Positions 8,856-17,898 of a stretch of 64,000 nucleotides of DNA are shown piece after piece. The translations under genes and the position numbers were made by a program. Positions within the stretch are counted from its first letter, which is position 1, and each line of letters starts with the position of its first letter. Under the pieces are notes generated by a model. It did not search any database and was not told the DNA's origin. It was given only the letters and a program-made list of their open reading frames with translations. Origin of the DNA: Pseudomonas sp. NKUCC02_KPG (lineage in GTDB: Bacteria; Pseudomonadota; Gammaproteobacteria; Pseudomonadales; Pseudomonadaceae); NCBI RefSeq assembly GCF_019345465.1, contig NZ_JAHKRC010000012.1, forward strand, positions 1-64,000. Reading direction: 5' to 3'.

Positions 8856-9203
8856 ATGAAAAAAATCACCCCCGATCCCCCTGCTTTACCCCTCGATGCT
8901 GCTGACAGTCACGACCCGTTGCTGGACCGTGCCGCCGTCGAACGTGCGCTCAATTACTACCTGCAAAACCATAAGCCTTATCGCCCTATGGGCACGGCCA
9001 TGCTGGCCATCCCGAACAGTGTCAATTCAGAAGCGGCTTTGGCCCAGGCGTCAGACTTGTTGCGCTGTGCGGGTGCCTGCGCGAATGAGGCGGGGAATGG
9101 CTTGAGCGGGCCTGCGCGCGATTTGGTGTTGTCGGTCATGCACCTGGTGGAGCTGGCCAAGGGCTATGTCGACAAGTCGCTGGACACACTGGCAACGCAC
9201 TGA
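8856..9203 (+). CDS. DUF6124 family protein
   Basis: A 115-residue protein starting MKKITPDPP, the hallmark N terminus of a small family that I know as multi-copy in fluorescent pseudomonads and annotated DUF6124 (or DUF3077). Function is unknown. The rest is a predicted helical domain with VERALNYYL near 28-36 and a final helix LVELAKGYVDKSLD. No signal peptide or membrane segment. A GGAG ribosome site lies 8 bases before the ATG. It follows the structured leader and is monocistronic: an inverted repeat lies after its stop. Confidence 0.85.
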   Translation: MKKITPDPPALPLDAADSHDPLLDRAAVERALNYYLQNHKPYRPMGTAMLAIPNSVNSEAALAQASDLLRCAGACANEAGNGLSGPARDLVLSVMHLVELAKGYVDKSLDTLATH

Positions 9204-9210
9204 AGCAGCA

Positions 9211-9234
9211 CGCGCCTGATTGGCGACAGGCGCG
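9211..9234. terminator. Inverted repeat between convergent genes
   Basis: CGCGCCTG (9211-9218) pairs perfectly with CAGGCGCG (9227-9234) around an 8-nt loop, between the DUF6124 gene and the convergent alcohol dehydrogenase. There is no clear T run on either side, so this may be a weak or factor-assisted transcript end. Confidence 0.35.
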
Positions 9235-9306
9235 TCATTGCTCAATGACGGAAGGGTTTCTGCAGCAGCTGGCGCAGGAACACGGCTACAGCTGCCACGG
9301 ATTGCG

Positions 9307-10461
9307 CTAGTAAATGCTTCGGTAAATGGCCTCCACGTCTTGCTCGGTCATGTCACAGGGATTGCTGTCGATCAGCCGACGAATGCCCACCACCACGTCA
9401 CTGGCCATCACCGGCAATGATGCTTGATCCACGTTCAAATTCGACAGGCGCTGCTCCAGCCCACTGGCTTTGACCAGCCCCTCGACGGCCTGGACAAACG
9501 CTTCGGCGGCGCTGGCCTCATTGTCAAAATCCTGGCCTGGCAGCAGGTGCGCGGCCAGTTCGGCGTAGTGGCGCTGAGCGCTGGCCAGGTTGAAACGGAT
9601 CACCGGCGCCATGACCAGGGCATTGGCGTGGCCATGAGGGATATGAAAACGTGCCCCCAGCGGGTATGCCAGCGCATGGATGGCCGCCACCGACGCATTG
9701 ACGAACGCCATGCCTGCCATCAATGAACCTTGCAACATGGCGGTACGCGCTTCCAGGTCCTGTCCGTTGGCCAGAACCTTGGGCAAGTTGGCACCCAGCA
9801 GTGCCAGGGCCGCGGTCGCCAGACCATCGGAGATCGGGTTTTTACGGGTGCGACTGGTGTAGGCCTCGATGGCATGCACCATCGCATCCAGCCCCGTAGC
9901 CGCTGTCACTTTCGCTGGCAGGCCGAGGGTCAGTTGCGGGTCGAGAATCGCCACATCCGGCAGCAATTGAGGCGAATAAACCGCCTGTTTACGCTGTTGC
10001 ACGTCGGTAATCACCGAGACCCACGTCACCTCGGAACCGGTGCCCGAGGTGGTAGGCATCAAGACCAGCGGCGTGCGTTGGCCCAGGGCCTTGTCGGTGC
10101 CGTACAAGTCTTCCAGGGGTTGCTCGCTGTTGATCAGCAACGCCACCAGTTTGGCCGCGTCCAGGGAACTGCCACCGCCCAGTCCCAGCACCCCATCGGC
10201 CTTGAACCCTTGCGCCTGTTTCACTGCCCGTTCAACCAGCGCCGATGACGGATCGGGCGCGACCTGGTCAAACACCGCCACTTCGCAACCTGCCGCCTCA
10301 AGCACTTTGCAGGCCTGCCCGGCAAAGCCCAGGCTGACAATGCCCGGGTCACACACCAGCATCACACGCTGTGCGCCCAGGCCTCTGAATACGTAACCGA
10401 CTTCCTGTAATGCCCCGACTTCACAGACGATACGCGGCACACTTCTGAATTCATGATTCAT
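9307..10461 (-). CDS. Iron-containing alcohol dehydrogenase (second of a tandem pair)
   Basis: A 384-residue group III alcohol dehydrogenase. The NAD-binding GGGSSLD is at about 95-101 and the four metal ligands of the family are visible as D192, H196 (GLDAMVHAIEA), H262 (AIHALAYPLG) and H276 (HIPHGHANAL). It is the last gene of the minus-strand transporter operon, 24 bases after the other dehydrogenase, and the two are related but clearly diverged. It probably oxidises an alcohol or reduces an aldehyde derived from the imported compound; the true substrate is unknown. Confidence 0.9.
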   Translation of the reverse strand: MNHEFRSVPRIVCEVGALQEVGYVFRGLGAQRVMLVCDPGIVSLGFAGQACKVLEAAGCEVAVFDQVAPDPSSALVERAVKQAQGFKADGVLGLGGGSSLDAAKLVALLINSEQPLEDLYGTDKALGQRTPLVLMPTTSGTGSEVTWVSVITDVQQRKQAVYSPQLLPDVAILDPQLTLGLPAKVTAATGLDAMVHAIEAYTSRTRKNPISDGLATAALALLGANLPKVLANGQDLEARTAMLQGSLMAGMAFVNASVAAIHALAYPLGARFHIPHGHANALVMAPVIRFNLASAQRHYAELAAHLLPGQDFDNEASAAEAFVQAVEGLVKASGLEQRLSNLNVDQASLPVMASDVVVGIRRLIDSNPCDMTEQDVEAIYRSIY

Positions 10462-10485
10462 GACTAACTCCTGTAATAAGCGTGC

Positions 10486-11640
10486 CTACAGCACCGAGGC
10501 GTAAATGCCGTAGATGTCGTCGCGGTCAAGCGGGCGCGGGTTGTTGATCAGCAGTCGCTCGACTTTCAGCGCATCATCGGTCAACCGGTCAAGGTCCTCA
10601 GCCGTGACACCCACTTCATGCAGGCGCTGGGCAAATGGCATGCGCGCCACCAGACCGGTCATGAAATCGATAAAGCCATCGCAAGCCTCGGCCGCACTGG
10701 CAAACCGCTGGCCCGGCAACACCGCCGCGGCCAGTTGTGCATAGAGCGACTCGGCAGCTGAGCGATTGAAGTTCAGTACGGGCACCAGCACCAGGGCATT
10801 GCTCAACCCGTGGGGCACATGGAAATGTCCGCCCAATGGATAGGCCAGCGCGTGCACCGCCGCCACCGGGGCATTGGCGAATGCCATGCCGGCGAGCATC
10901 GAGCCCAGCAGCATGTCCGATCGCGCCTGCAAATCACCGGGTTCGGCCAGCACCCGGTCCATGTTGGCCGCCAGCAAGGTCAGGGCCTGAACGGCCAGCC
11001 CGTCGGACAACACGTTCTTTTTGTGCACGCTGGTGTAAGCCTCGATGGCATGCACCATCGCATCGACCCCGGTCATGGCGCTGACCGCGGCGGGCAGGCC
11101 AACCGTCAGCCGTGCATCGAGCAAGGCGATGTCGGGGTACAACAAGGGGCTGACCACGCCCTTTTTCTCATGGCTGGGGGTGGTGACAATCGCCACCGCC
11201 GTCACCTCCGAACCTGTCCCTGCCGTGGTCGGAACCTGAATCAGCGGCAGCCGTGGCCCCTTGGCAAGGCCAATGCCGTAGATGTCCTCCAGGCACTGTG
11301 TCTGACCGCAGAGCAAAGCCACCAGTTTGGCCGTGTCCAGGGAGCTGCCGCCGCCCAGACCGATAACCGCCTGAGCACGACATTGACGCGCAACATCAAC
11401 CGCGTCCTGCACCGATGCCGCAGGCGGATCGGCCTGCACTTCACTGTACAACGTGACCTGCAATCCGCTGTCGCGCATGGCCTGCAGCGGTGCATCCAGC
11501 AGCCCCGCACGCAGCAGGCCCGGGTCGCTGATCAGCAGCACGCGCTCGGCTTTCAGTTCGCGGCACAGGGTGCCAAGGCGCAGCGCACCATCGATTTCGC
11601 AGATCACCCGCGGTGTGGTTTCAAAGATGAATTTTGACAT
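10486..11640 (-). CDS. Iron-containing alcohol dehydrogenase (first of a tandem pair)
   Basis: A 384-residue group III alcohol dehydrogenase, equal in length to its downstream neighbour. GGGSSLD lies near 96-102 and the metal ligands are D193, H197, H263 and H277 (VPHGLSNAL). It begins 8 bases after the stop of the livF-like gene, so it belongs to the transporter operon. Resemblance to ErcA-type dehydrogenases of pseudomonad alcohol catabolism is general, not specific. Two full-length, intact copies suggest different substrates or successive oxidation steps. Confidence 0.9.
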   Translation of the reverse strand: MSKFIFETTPRVICEIDGALRLGTLCRELKAERVLLISDPGLLRAGLLDAPLQAMRDSGLQVTLYSEVQADPPAASVQDAVDVARQCRAQAVIGLGGGSSLDTAKLVALLCGQTQCLEDIYGIGLAKGPRLPLIQVPTTAGTGSEVTAVAIVTTPSHEKKGVVSPLLYPDIALLDARLTVGLPAAVSAMTGVDAMVHAIEAYTSVHKKNVLSDGLAVQALTLLAANMDRVLAEPGDLQARSDMLLGSMLAGMAFANAPVAAVHALAYPLGGHFHVPHGLSNALVLVPVLNFNRSAAESLYAQLAAAVLPGQRFASAAEACDGFIDFMTGLVARMPFAQRLHEVGVTAEDLDRLTDDALKVERLLINNPRPLDRDDIYGIYASVL

Positions 11641-11648
11641 TGTGGTCC

Positions 11649-12296
11649 CTACCCTACGGTCACGCTGCCGCGCTCGATGCGAAACAACGCATCGACCAGA
11701 TCGGCAGAGTGAGTGTCATCAGATTCAGAAATCAGTACGCACAATCCTTCCTGACCCAGCTTGGCAATCACCTCGCTCAAACGCCGGGACAGCACCGGCG
11801 CCACACCTTCGAAGGGCTCATCGAGCAGCAGCAACTTGTTGCCCGGCATCAATGCCCGCGCCAGTGCCACCAGCTTTTGTTGCCCGCCGGACAATTGCAT
11901 GGCCTTGCGGTCACGAAACTGGGCGATTTCCGGGATCAGGCTGTAGACCCACTCCAGGCGGCGCTGGCTGTCGGCCAACTTATTGGCCCAGACCGGCAGC
12001 AGGATATTTTCTTCCACGGTCAACGACGGGATCAGGCGACGGTCTTCGGGCAGGTAGCTGATACCGGCACCGGCGCGGGTAAACCCGGGCAGGCCGCGCA
12101 GGTCCTGACCGGCAAAGGTGATCGAGCCGGAATCGGCGTCGAGCAGGCCCATGATGGCGCGGATCAGGGTGGTTTTGCCGGCACCGTTGTGACCGATCAG
12201 GCCAACCATCTGGCCGCTTCCCACCTGCAGGGACACGTCATGGAGGATGGGCACGCCTTCGATCGAAACGTGCAGATTGCGAATATCCAGACTCAT
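11649..12296 (-). CDS. livF: HAAT-family ABC transporter ATPase, LivF type
   Basis: A 215-residue cytoplasmic ATPase subunit. Walker A GHNGAGKTT (near 34-42), signature LSGGQQK and Walker B LLLLDEPFEG are intact. It is somewhat shorter than the usual LivF of about 235 residues, with the C-terminal end reduced. Its ATG overlaps the stop of the livG-like gene by 4 bases (ATGA). It works with LivG, LivM and LivH encoded upstream. The liv symbol denotes family only; the operon content argues against a plain branched-chain amino acid system. Confidence 0.85.
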   Translation of the reverse strand: MSLDIRNLHVSIEGVPILHDVSLQVGSGQMVGLIGHNGAGKTTLIRAIMGLLDADSGSITFAGQDLRGLPGFTRAGAGISYLPEDRRLIPSLTVEENILLPVWANKLADSQRRLEWVYSLIPEIAQFRDRKAMQLSGGQQKLVALARALMPGNKLLLLDEPFEGVAPVLSRRLSEVIAKLGQEGLCVLISESDDTHSADLVDALFRIERGSVTVG

Positions 12297-13063
12297 TGCG
12301 CTGCCCTCTTGTGAGCGTTCGGGCCACCGGTCACAAACTCTTGCACCCGCGCGTTGGCCAGCACGGCCTCGGGTGCGCCATCGGCCAGGACTTCACCGCT
12401 GTAGAAAGCCAGAATCCGCGACACATAGCGGCGCACCACGTCCATGTCATGTTCAACGAACAGCACCGTGACCTGATGCTGGGCGACAACCCGCATCACC
12501 GTGTCCATCAATGCGGTTTTTTCCTCGGCGCTCACCCCGCTGGTGGGTTCGTCGAGCAGCAGCATTTGCGGATCACCGATCAGCGCCATCGCAATGTCGA
12601 TCAGTTTGCGCACGCCTTGGGGCACGGCGGTGACCGGCGTGTCGCGCCAGCGGCTGATGTCGAATTCAGCGAGAATCGCATCTGCCTGGGCGATGCGGGA
12701 TGCATTGCGCATGGGCGCCAGCAACGACGGAAACGGGCTTTGTGCGGCCGATACGGCGATGAGCAGGTTGTCCAGCACGCTCAATTGCGGGAACAACTGC
12801 GCCACCTGGAACGAACGGGCCATGCCCGCCCGGGTGATTGCCCGAGGGGTGTGGCCGATGATGGACTGGCCGTTGAACAGAATCTCGCCACTGCTGGGTT
12901 TCAGGTAGCCGGTGACCATGTTGATAAACGTGGTCTTGCCCGCGCCGTTGGAACCGATCACGCCGACCACTTCGCCTTTGTGGATGCGAACATTCACATC
13001 CTTGGCCGCCGTGACGGCGCCGAACGATTTGCACAGGCCCTTGGTTTCGAGGATGCAACTCAT
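12293..13063 (-). CDS. livG: HAAT-family ABC transporter ATPase, LivG type
   Basis: A 256-residue ATPase with Walker A GSNGAGKTT, Walker B MLLLDEPTSG and a C-terminal GAPEAVLANARVQEF segment typical of LivG. The signature loop reads VPQGVRKLIDIAMAL, the degenerate form common in this family. The start at 13063 has GGAGAG upstream and overlaps the livM-like stop as ATGA; an ATG at 13102 would extend into livM. It pairs with the LivF-type ATPase that follows. Confidence 0.88.
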   Translation of the reverse strand: MSCILETKGLCKSFGAVTAAKDVNVRIHKGEVVGVIGSNGAGKTTFINMVTGYLKPSSGEILFNGQSIIGHTPRAITRAGMARSFQVAQLFPQLSVLDNLLIAVSAAQSPFPSLLAPMRNASRIAQADAILAEFDISRWRDTPVTAVPQGVRKLIDIAMALIGDPQMLLLDEPTSGVSAEEKTALMDTVMRVVAQHQVTVLFVEHDMDVVRRYVSRILAFYSGEVLADGAPEAVLANARVQEFVTGGPNAHKRAAQ

Positions 13064-14004
13064 GCTTTTGCTCTCCGTGCTTGCCCGGTGAACAGGCTCC
13101 ACAAGCCTTTAGGCAGAAATACGATGATTGCCAGCAGGGTGAACCCCAAAATCATCTGCCAGCTGTGTGGCACCAGTTCGATGGCGTAGGTGCGCACCAC
13201 GGCAAACAGAATGGCTGCAATGAACGGTGCTGCAACATGGGCGGTACCGCCCAGCAGCGCGATAAAGACGAATTCGCCCGAAGTGATCCAGTAGGCCATT
13301 TCAGGGTCGATGTGCCCGGCAGACAAGGCCATGAAACCACCGCCCAATGCCGACACCGCGGCAGCCGCAACGTAGTTCATGTACAGCACCCAGCGTGGGG
13401 ACTGGCCCAGGTATTCAACCCGCACTTCGTTTTCACGAATGGCTTCGCACATCATCCCGGCGCTGCTGCGGCTGTAGCGATGCAGCAACACCGCCAGCAC
13501 TGCCGAGCAGGCAACGATGATGACAAACAACGCCAGCGGCGCCTGCCCTGAAGCCGGGGTCCAGCCGAACAGGGTCCAGGCCTTGACGTTGAAGCCGTCG
13601 GTGCTGCCCAGCGCCGAGCTTTTTACCAGCACGCCGTAGAGGATCATCGAGAACGCCAACGACAGCATGGCGAAGAAAATCTCGCGGTAGCGGGTCATCA
13701 ACAGCCCCAGCAGCATGGCCAGCAACACTGCGGCGCCCACTCCGATCAGCAACAGCACGGCCAGATCGGTGATGTCCAGAAAATGCCCGCTCATGCCCAC
13801 GGCATAGCCGCCCACACAAAAGAACAGGCCCTGGCCAAACGTCACCAGCCCGGCGCGCATCTGCATCACCACGCCTTGCACCACCATGGCCTTGGCCAGG
13901 GCCATCGTCAGCAGGAACACCAGCCATTGCGGCGCGATTAACCCGCCCGCCGCCAGCAGCACGGCAACGCCGAGCAGAATCAATTCGGTTTTACTCAGGC
14001 GCAT
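13060..14004 (-). CDS. livM: HAAT-family ABC transporter permease, LivM type
   Basis: A 314-residue inner-membrane protein with about 8-10 hydrophobic segments, the second permease of the transporter. The region SRSSAGMMCEAIRENEVRVEYLG is the cytoplasmic coupling loop (EAA-like) of LivM proteins. The ATG at 14004 follows the livH-like stop after a single base (TGATATG) and has GAGGAAAA upstream, so the longer in-frame start at 14058 is rejected. Confidence 0.88.
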   Translation of the reverse strand: MRLSKTELILLGVAVLLAAGGLIAPQWLVFLLTMALAKAMVVQGVVMQMRAGLVTFGQGLFFCVGGYAVGMSGHFLDITDLAVLLLIGVGAAVLLAMLLGLLMTRYREIFFAMLSLAFSMILYGVLVKSSALGSTDGFNVKAWTLFGWTPASGQAPLALFVIIVACSAVLAVLLHRYSRSSAGMMCEAIRENEVRVEYLGQSPRWVLYMNYVAAAAVSALGGGFMALSAGHIDPEMAYWITSGEFVFIALLGGTAHVAAPFIAAILFAVVRTYAIELVPHSWQMILGFTLLAIIVFLPKGLWSLFTGQARRAKA

Positions 14005-14005
14005 A

Positions 14006-14905
14006 TCAAATTTTCCTCGCCAGTACACGGCCGAACAGCCCTTGGGGACGCACGGCAAGTACCAGCGCCATTACCCCGTAAATCACAAAGAGTTCGAACT
14101 CCGGGGCGTAATGCACCGCCGCGGCCCGGCTCAAGCCCACCAGCAATGCGCCCACTGCGGCGCCTTCGATGCTGCCCATGCCGCCGATCACCACCACGGC
14201 AAACGCCAGCACGATGATTTCCACCCCCATGCCCGGCACCACCGAAATGGCCGGAGCGGTCAAGGCACCCGCCAGCGTGCCGAGCATGGTGCCCAGCACA
14301 AAAACCAGGGTGAACATGCGCCGCACGTTGACACCCATGGCCATCGCCACTTCGCGGTCGTGAATTACGGCGCGCAGCACCTTGCCCTGGTGTGTGCGCT
14401 CCAGCCACAACCACAGGCACAGCCCCAGCACGGCGGAAACGCCGACCAGCATCAGGTCGTAATTGGAGACTTTCAGTCCGGCCAGGGCGCTGCGGCCCAT
14501 CTCGGCGTAAGGCTGATAAGCGAAATAAGGGTTCACGCCCCAGATCATCTTCATGGTGTCTTCAAGCACCAGCAGCAGGGCGTAAGTGATGATCACCATC
14601 AGCACTTCGTCGCGCCCGTACATAAAGCGCAACAGACCTCGCTCGATGATCAGGCCGACGATCAGGCCCGCCACCAGCGCGCAGCCCAGCATCAGCAGAT
14701 ACCCGGCCCAGACCGGGCCGATGCCGTTGTTGAAATACCAGCCCACGAGCGAGGCAGCGGTGTAGGCACCAATGGCATAGAAACTGCCATGAGCCATGTT
14801 CAGGATGCGCATCACCCCGTAAATCACCGTGAGCCCGGCGGCGACCAGAAACAGCCACGAGGCATAGATGGTGCCGTCAATCAGCACCGCGAAAAGACTC
14901 ATCAT
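14006..14905 (-). CDS. livH: HAAT-family ABC transporter permease, LivH type
   Basis: A 299-residue integral membrane permease. The N-terminal helix with LIYGVMRILNMAHGSFY-like residues (here VIYGVMRILNMAHGSFYAIG) and the coupling loop with AVIHDREVAMAMGVNV are typical of LivH. The start is ATGATG at 14905 or 14902; AGGA lies upstream. It begins the permease/ATPase run, separated from the binding-protein gene by a REP element. Confidence 0.88.
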   Translation of the reverse strand: MMSLFAVLIDGTIYASWLFLVAAGLTVIYGVMRILNMAHGSFYAIGAYTAASLVGWYFNNGIGPVWAGYLLMLGCALVAGLIVGLIIERGLLRFMYGRDEVLMVIITYALLLVLEDTMKMIWGVNPYFAYQPYAEMGRSALAGLKVSNYDLMLVGVSAVLGLCLWLWLERTHQGKVLRAVIHDREVAMAMGVNVRRMFTLVFVLGTMLGTLAGALTAPAISVVPGMGVEIIVLAFAVVVIGGMGSIEGAAVGALLVGLSRAAAVHYAPEFELFVIYGVMALVLAVRPQGLFGRVLARKI

Positions 14906-14942
14906 AGAGGTCCTACCTTGGGATCAATCACGCAACCGTTGC

Positions 14943-15042
14943 TGTAGTCGCTGCCGCAGGCTGCGATCAGGCCCGCAGGGTTCGCGCCTTGTGAGAAGCG
15001 AAGGTCCTTGGGCCCTTATCGCAGCCTGCGTCAGCGACTACA
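14943..15042. repeat. REP pair inside the transporter operon
   Basis: TGTAGTCGCTGCCGCAGG at the left and CTGCGTCAGCGACTACA at the right, with CCTTATCGCAGCC inside. It lies between the binding-protein gene and livH, where such elements can stabilise upstream mRNA and lower expression downstream. Confidence 0.85.
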
Positions 15043-15054
15043 GGTGTGTGGGGA

Positions 15055-16377
15055 TCAGTTGCACTGAGCGCCAGGGAAGCCCGCCTTGATCCACTCCAGC
15101 GCAGTGGTGCCATCAGGCGGGGTCACGCACTCACCGGAAAAGGCGATGACGTTTTGCACGCTGCCCTTTTTATTCGCCGGGTCGTACTGGTACTCGCCGT
15201 AGGCAATGCCCTGCATGGCCTGATGACCATCGGCGCGAGCCATTTGCACGGTGCCGGACACTGACTCGAAGGTTGAGCCCTTGAACGCCGTGGCGATTTG
15301 CAGCGGGGTCGGGATTTTCCCGGACTCGACCTTGGCGTTTTCAGCCGCGTGCTTGAGGCCAAGGATCGCCTGGGCCATTTTGCTTGCCGGGTAAGTCGGG
15401 GCGGTCTTGTAGGCCGCCACGTACTTGTCCTTGAACCAGCGATTGAGTTCGTTATCCGGGGCAAAGGCGCCGAACGGACCACGACCGCCGATGATCATGC
15501 CGTTGGGTGCCTGATCCTTGTAGCGGTCGATGGCCGACTCGCCGCAGGTCAGGACAGCCGTTGCATCTTCGAGCAGGCCACGGGCGTTGGCTTGCAGCAC
15601 CAGGGCCTCCATGTCGCCACCCCAGAAGCTGGAGTGAATGATGTCCGGACGCTTGACCGAGATCGCCGAGATCTCAGCGCCATACTGCCCCTGGAATACC
15701 TTGGGCATCTGCGATTCGACCACCTTGGCCTTGGGCATCAACTGCTCCATGGAGTGGGTGAAGTCATTCCAGCTGTCCTGGCCCCAGGCGTAGTTTTGCT
15801 GAATGCCGGCGACTTTCTGCGCGTCGGGACGAACCTTGGCCAGGTATCGCGCCGCGCCGATGTTGTCCACGGCCGCATCAAGGCTGGTGCGGAACACGTA
15901 CTGCGGGGTTTTGTCTTCCTTGAACAACTGCGACGTACCGCAGTCGTAGAACACCGTCATCGCGCCCAGCTCTTCCGCCACCGGCGCGATGGCCAGGCAG
16001 TCGCCGGACGAGATGTAGCCCACCACCGCATCGACTTTCTGGCGCTGCACCAGATTGCGGAACTCCTCGACCTGCTTGGCGGCCCCACCCGCCTCGTCGA
16101 TGATCACCACCTCGATTTCAGCGCCATTGATCCCCAGCTTGTCGTAGGGCGCAGGAAGCTGGCCCTTGTTCAGGCCTTCGACCAGCACCTTGGCCGCATT
16201 GGCCGACGGTTCGCCAAACGGCCCGGCAGCCGGGCCAGACAGGAAGGTCACGATACCAATGCGGAACTTGCCGTTTTCAGCCGCCTGCACACCCGTACTC
16301 AAGGACAGGGCCAGACCGGCAGCAGTGATGGCGTATGCCAAAGGGTGTTTCAACATGCTTTTCTTGGAATTATTCAT
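15055..16377 (-). CDS. ABC transporter substrate-binding protein (HAAT type), copy 1
   Basis: A 440-residue periplasmic protein of the Leu/Ile/Val-binding fold. A signal peptide is clear (MNNSKKSMLKH, hydrophobic stretch, VQA-AEN near 33). The N-terminal lobe starts KFRIGIVTFLSGPAAGPFG, as expected for Peripla_BP_6. Cysteines near 127, 146 and the C terminus (ECVTPPDG, GAQCN) suggest disulfides. It is placed directly after the other binding protein and before livH, so it most likely delivers substrate to that transporter. Confidence 0.88.
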   Translation of the reverse strand: MNNSKKSMLKHPLAYAITAAGLALSLSTGVQAAENGKFRIGIVTFLSGPAAGPFGEPSANAAKVLVEGLNKGQLPAPYDKLGINGAEIEVVIIDEAGGAAKQVEEFRNLVQRQKVDAVVGYISSGDCLAIAPVAEELGAMTVFYDCGTSQLFKEDKTPQYVFRTSLDAAVDNIGAARYLAKVRPDAQKVAGIQQNYAWGQDSWNDFTHSMEQLMPKAKVVESQMPKVFQGQYGAEISAISVKRPDIIHSSFWGGDMEALVLQANARGLLEDATAVLTCGESAIDRYKDQAPNGMIIGGRGPFGAFAPDNELNRWFKDKYVAAYKTAPTYPASKMAQAILGLKHAAENAKVESGKIPTPLQIATAFKGSTFESVSGTVQMARADGHQAMQGIAYGEYQYDPANKKGSVQNVIAFSGECVTPPDGTTALEWIKAGFPGAQCN

Positions 16378-16405
16378 GCTTGGTTCTCAATGGATGAGTG
16401 AGCGG

Positions 16406-17719
16406 CTAAGGCTCGTCAACGGGTTTTCGTGCGGCCAGTCGCCGCTTCAGCGTGGCGCTGTCGAGCTGTAGCTCTTGCGCCGAGTACACCGACCAGTTAC
16501 CCAGCATCAGTTGGGCAGGCGGGTAAGCGGTCGTGGGCACCGGCGAGCCAATGGCCTGGCTCTGCTGGATCTGATGGGTGACGGGATCGATGCGCGAGTA
16601 CGTACCGGGCGGATCTTCCGGCAAGGCGATTTCCAGGCCTTCCAGTGCACGGATCAGCGCCTGGCTGTCGGTCACGCCCCCGGTCTTTTCAAAGGCTTTG
16701 GCCAACACCATGACGCCGGTGTAGGCGCCCTGTGCGGCATAGGTTGGATAGCGTCCGCTCAACTGATGAAAGCGCTCGACAAACGAGCGGTTGCGTTCGG
16801 TTTGCGGCCAGTTGTTGTGGTGCCGGGCAGACAGGATCAGCCCCGCCGGGGCCTTGTCACCCAGGGCAACCAAAAAGTCGAAATTGGCCCCGGTGTCGAA
16901 GTTGGCCAGGCGCGAGGTCTCCAGCAAGCGGGAACCGGCCGCCTGCTTGACGAATGCGTGGAAGTCGCCGCCCCAAATGGCCGAGACGATAATGTCGGGT
17001 CTGGATTGCTCCAGCGCGGTGATATAGGGCGAGTAATCCGGCTCATACAGACGCGGCCATAGCTCGATCACGTCGTCGAACTTCACGCCCAGCTGGTTCA
17101 GGGCGGTGTGCAGGTCATCCCGCGACACGTGACCGTATTCGTAATCGGGGCCGATAAAGGCCAGGCGCTTCCAGCCGGTCTTTTTCTGCAGTGCCTGCAG
17201 ATAACGGGCTCCGGCCGCCATTGAGGTCCAGGTGTCGTTGGTCACACGGAAGTAGTAAGGGTGGCCGTTTTCCAGGGTCATGCGCGAAGACGCGTGATCG
17301 GTGCCGATCATCAGCACTTTTTCCTGGCGGGCCAGTTGGCTGACCGCCAGCGCCACCCCCGACGAGACCATGCCGCACAGCACCTGCACGCCGTCCTTGT
17401 GGATAAAGCTTCTGGCCAGGCTGACACCGTACGAGGCCTTGGACTGGTCATCATCAATGATCACCCGCAAACGCGGCACGGGCTCACCGGCCTGCTGGCG
17501 GGCCTGCAATTCATCGAGGGCGACCTGAATCCCGACAATGCTGTCTTGCCCGTAGATGGCCGCACGTTCGGTCATCGGATACAGGCAACCCATGGTCAGA
17601 TCGGCCTGGGCCGCAGGCACGCCGAGCTCCAGCCGACCGACCTCGGCACAGGCAGACGAACCAATCAGCAGACCAGCCAAAGCCGGGGCGCAAAAACGCC
17701 ATGAACGCATCGGGTGCAT
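16406..17719 (-). CDS. ABC transporter substrate-binding protein (HAAT/AmiC type), copy 2
   Basis: A 437-residue periplasmic binding protein, first gene after the sigma-54 promoter. The start at 17719 (MHPMRSW) has AAGGAA 5-6 bases upstream; the longer in-frame start at 17818 lies above the promoter and is rejected. A signal peptide ends near SSACAEVG. Its DLTMGCLYPMTERAAIYG N-terminal lobe resembles the amide/urea-binding branch (AmiC, UrtA). It differs clearly from copy 1, so it may bind a related ligand or serve as a periplasmic input to the sensor kinase upstream. Confidence 0.85.
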   Translation of the reverse strand: MHPMRSWRFCAPALAGLLIGSSACAEVGRLELGVPAAQADLTMGCLYPMTERAAIYGQDSIVGIQVALDELQARQQAGEPVPRLRVIIDDDQSKASYGVSLARSFIHKDGVQVLCGMVSSGVALAVSQLARQEKVLMIGTDHASSRMTLENGHPYYFRVTNDTWTSMAAGARYLQALQKKTGWKRLAFIGPDYEYGHVSRDDLHTALNQLGVKFDDVIELWPRLYEPDYSPYITALEQSRPDIIVSAIWGGDFHAFVKQAAGSRLLETSRLANFDTGANFDFLVALGDKAPAGLILSARHHNNWPQTERNRSFVERFHQLSGRYPTYAAQGAYTGVMVLAKAFEKTGGVTDSQALIRALEGLEIALPEDPPGTYSRIDPVTHQIQQSQAIGSPVPTTAYPPAQLMLGNWSVYSAQELQLDSATLKRRLAARKPVDEP

Positions 17720-17770
17720 AAATTCCTTGGGGCGTTGAAAACGCCTCTTGTTGAGCAGCCAGAGGGATAG

Positions 17771-17786
17771 AGCAAAGGGTGTGCCA
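17771..17786 (-). promoter_or_regulatory. Sigma-54 promoter of the transporter/dehydrogenase operon
   Basis: On the minus strand the sequence reads TGGCACACCCTTTGCT, matching the -24/-12 consensus TGGCAC-N5-TTGCW with exactly 10 bases between GG and GC. Predicted transcription starts about 40 bases before the ATG at 17719. The adjacent upstream genes encode an NtrC-type activator and a kinase, which fits. Confidence 0.85.
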
Positions 17787-17796
17787 AGCGCCACCC

Positions 17797-17838
17797 TGTA
17801 GCCGCAGCAGCCGGACACAGCCTTCGGCAGCGGCTACG
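17797..17838. repeat. Short REP-like palindrome
   Basis: TGTAGCCGC...GCAGCGGCTAC, a compact, diverged relative of the REP elements elsewhere, lying between the sigma-54 promoter and the upstream dyad. Confidence 0.6.
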
Positions 17839-17856
17839 GATGGGGTGTTTGATGCC

Positions 17857-17879
17857 TGTTGAGCGCTATCCGCTCAACA
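17857..17879. promoter_or_regulatory. Putative upstream activator site for the NtrC-like regulator
   Basis: TGTTGAGCG (17857-17865) and CGCTCAACA (17871-17879) form a perfect 9-bp inverted repeat around 5 bases, about 80 bases upstream of the -24 element. A related palindrome TGAGCGCTCA lies at 17911-17920 inside the end of the regulator gene. Position and symmetry fit enhancer sites of sigma-54 activators. Confidence 0.65.
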
Positions 17880-17898
17880 TGCGCGCAACCCTGAGCGG

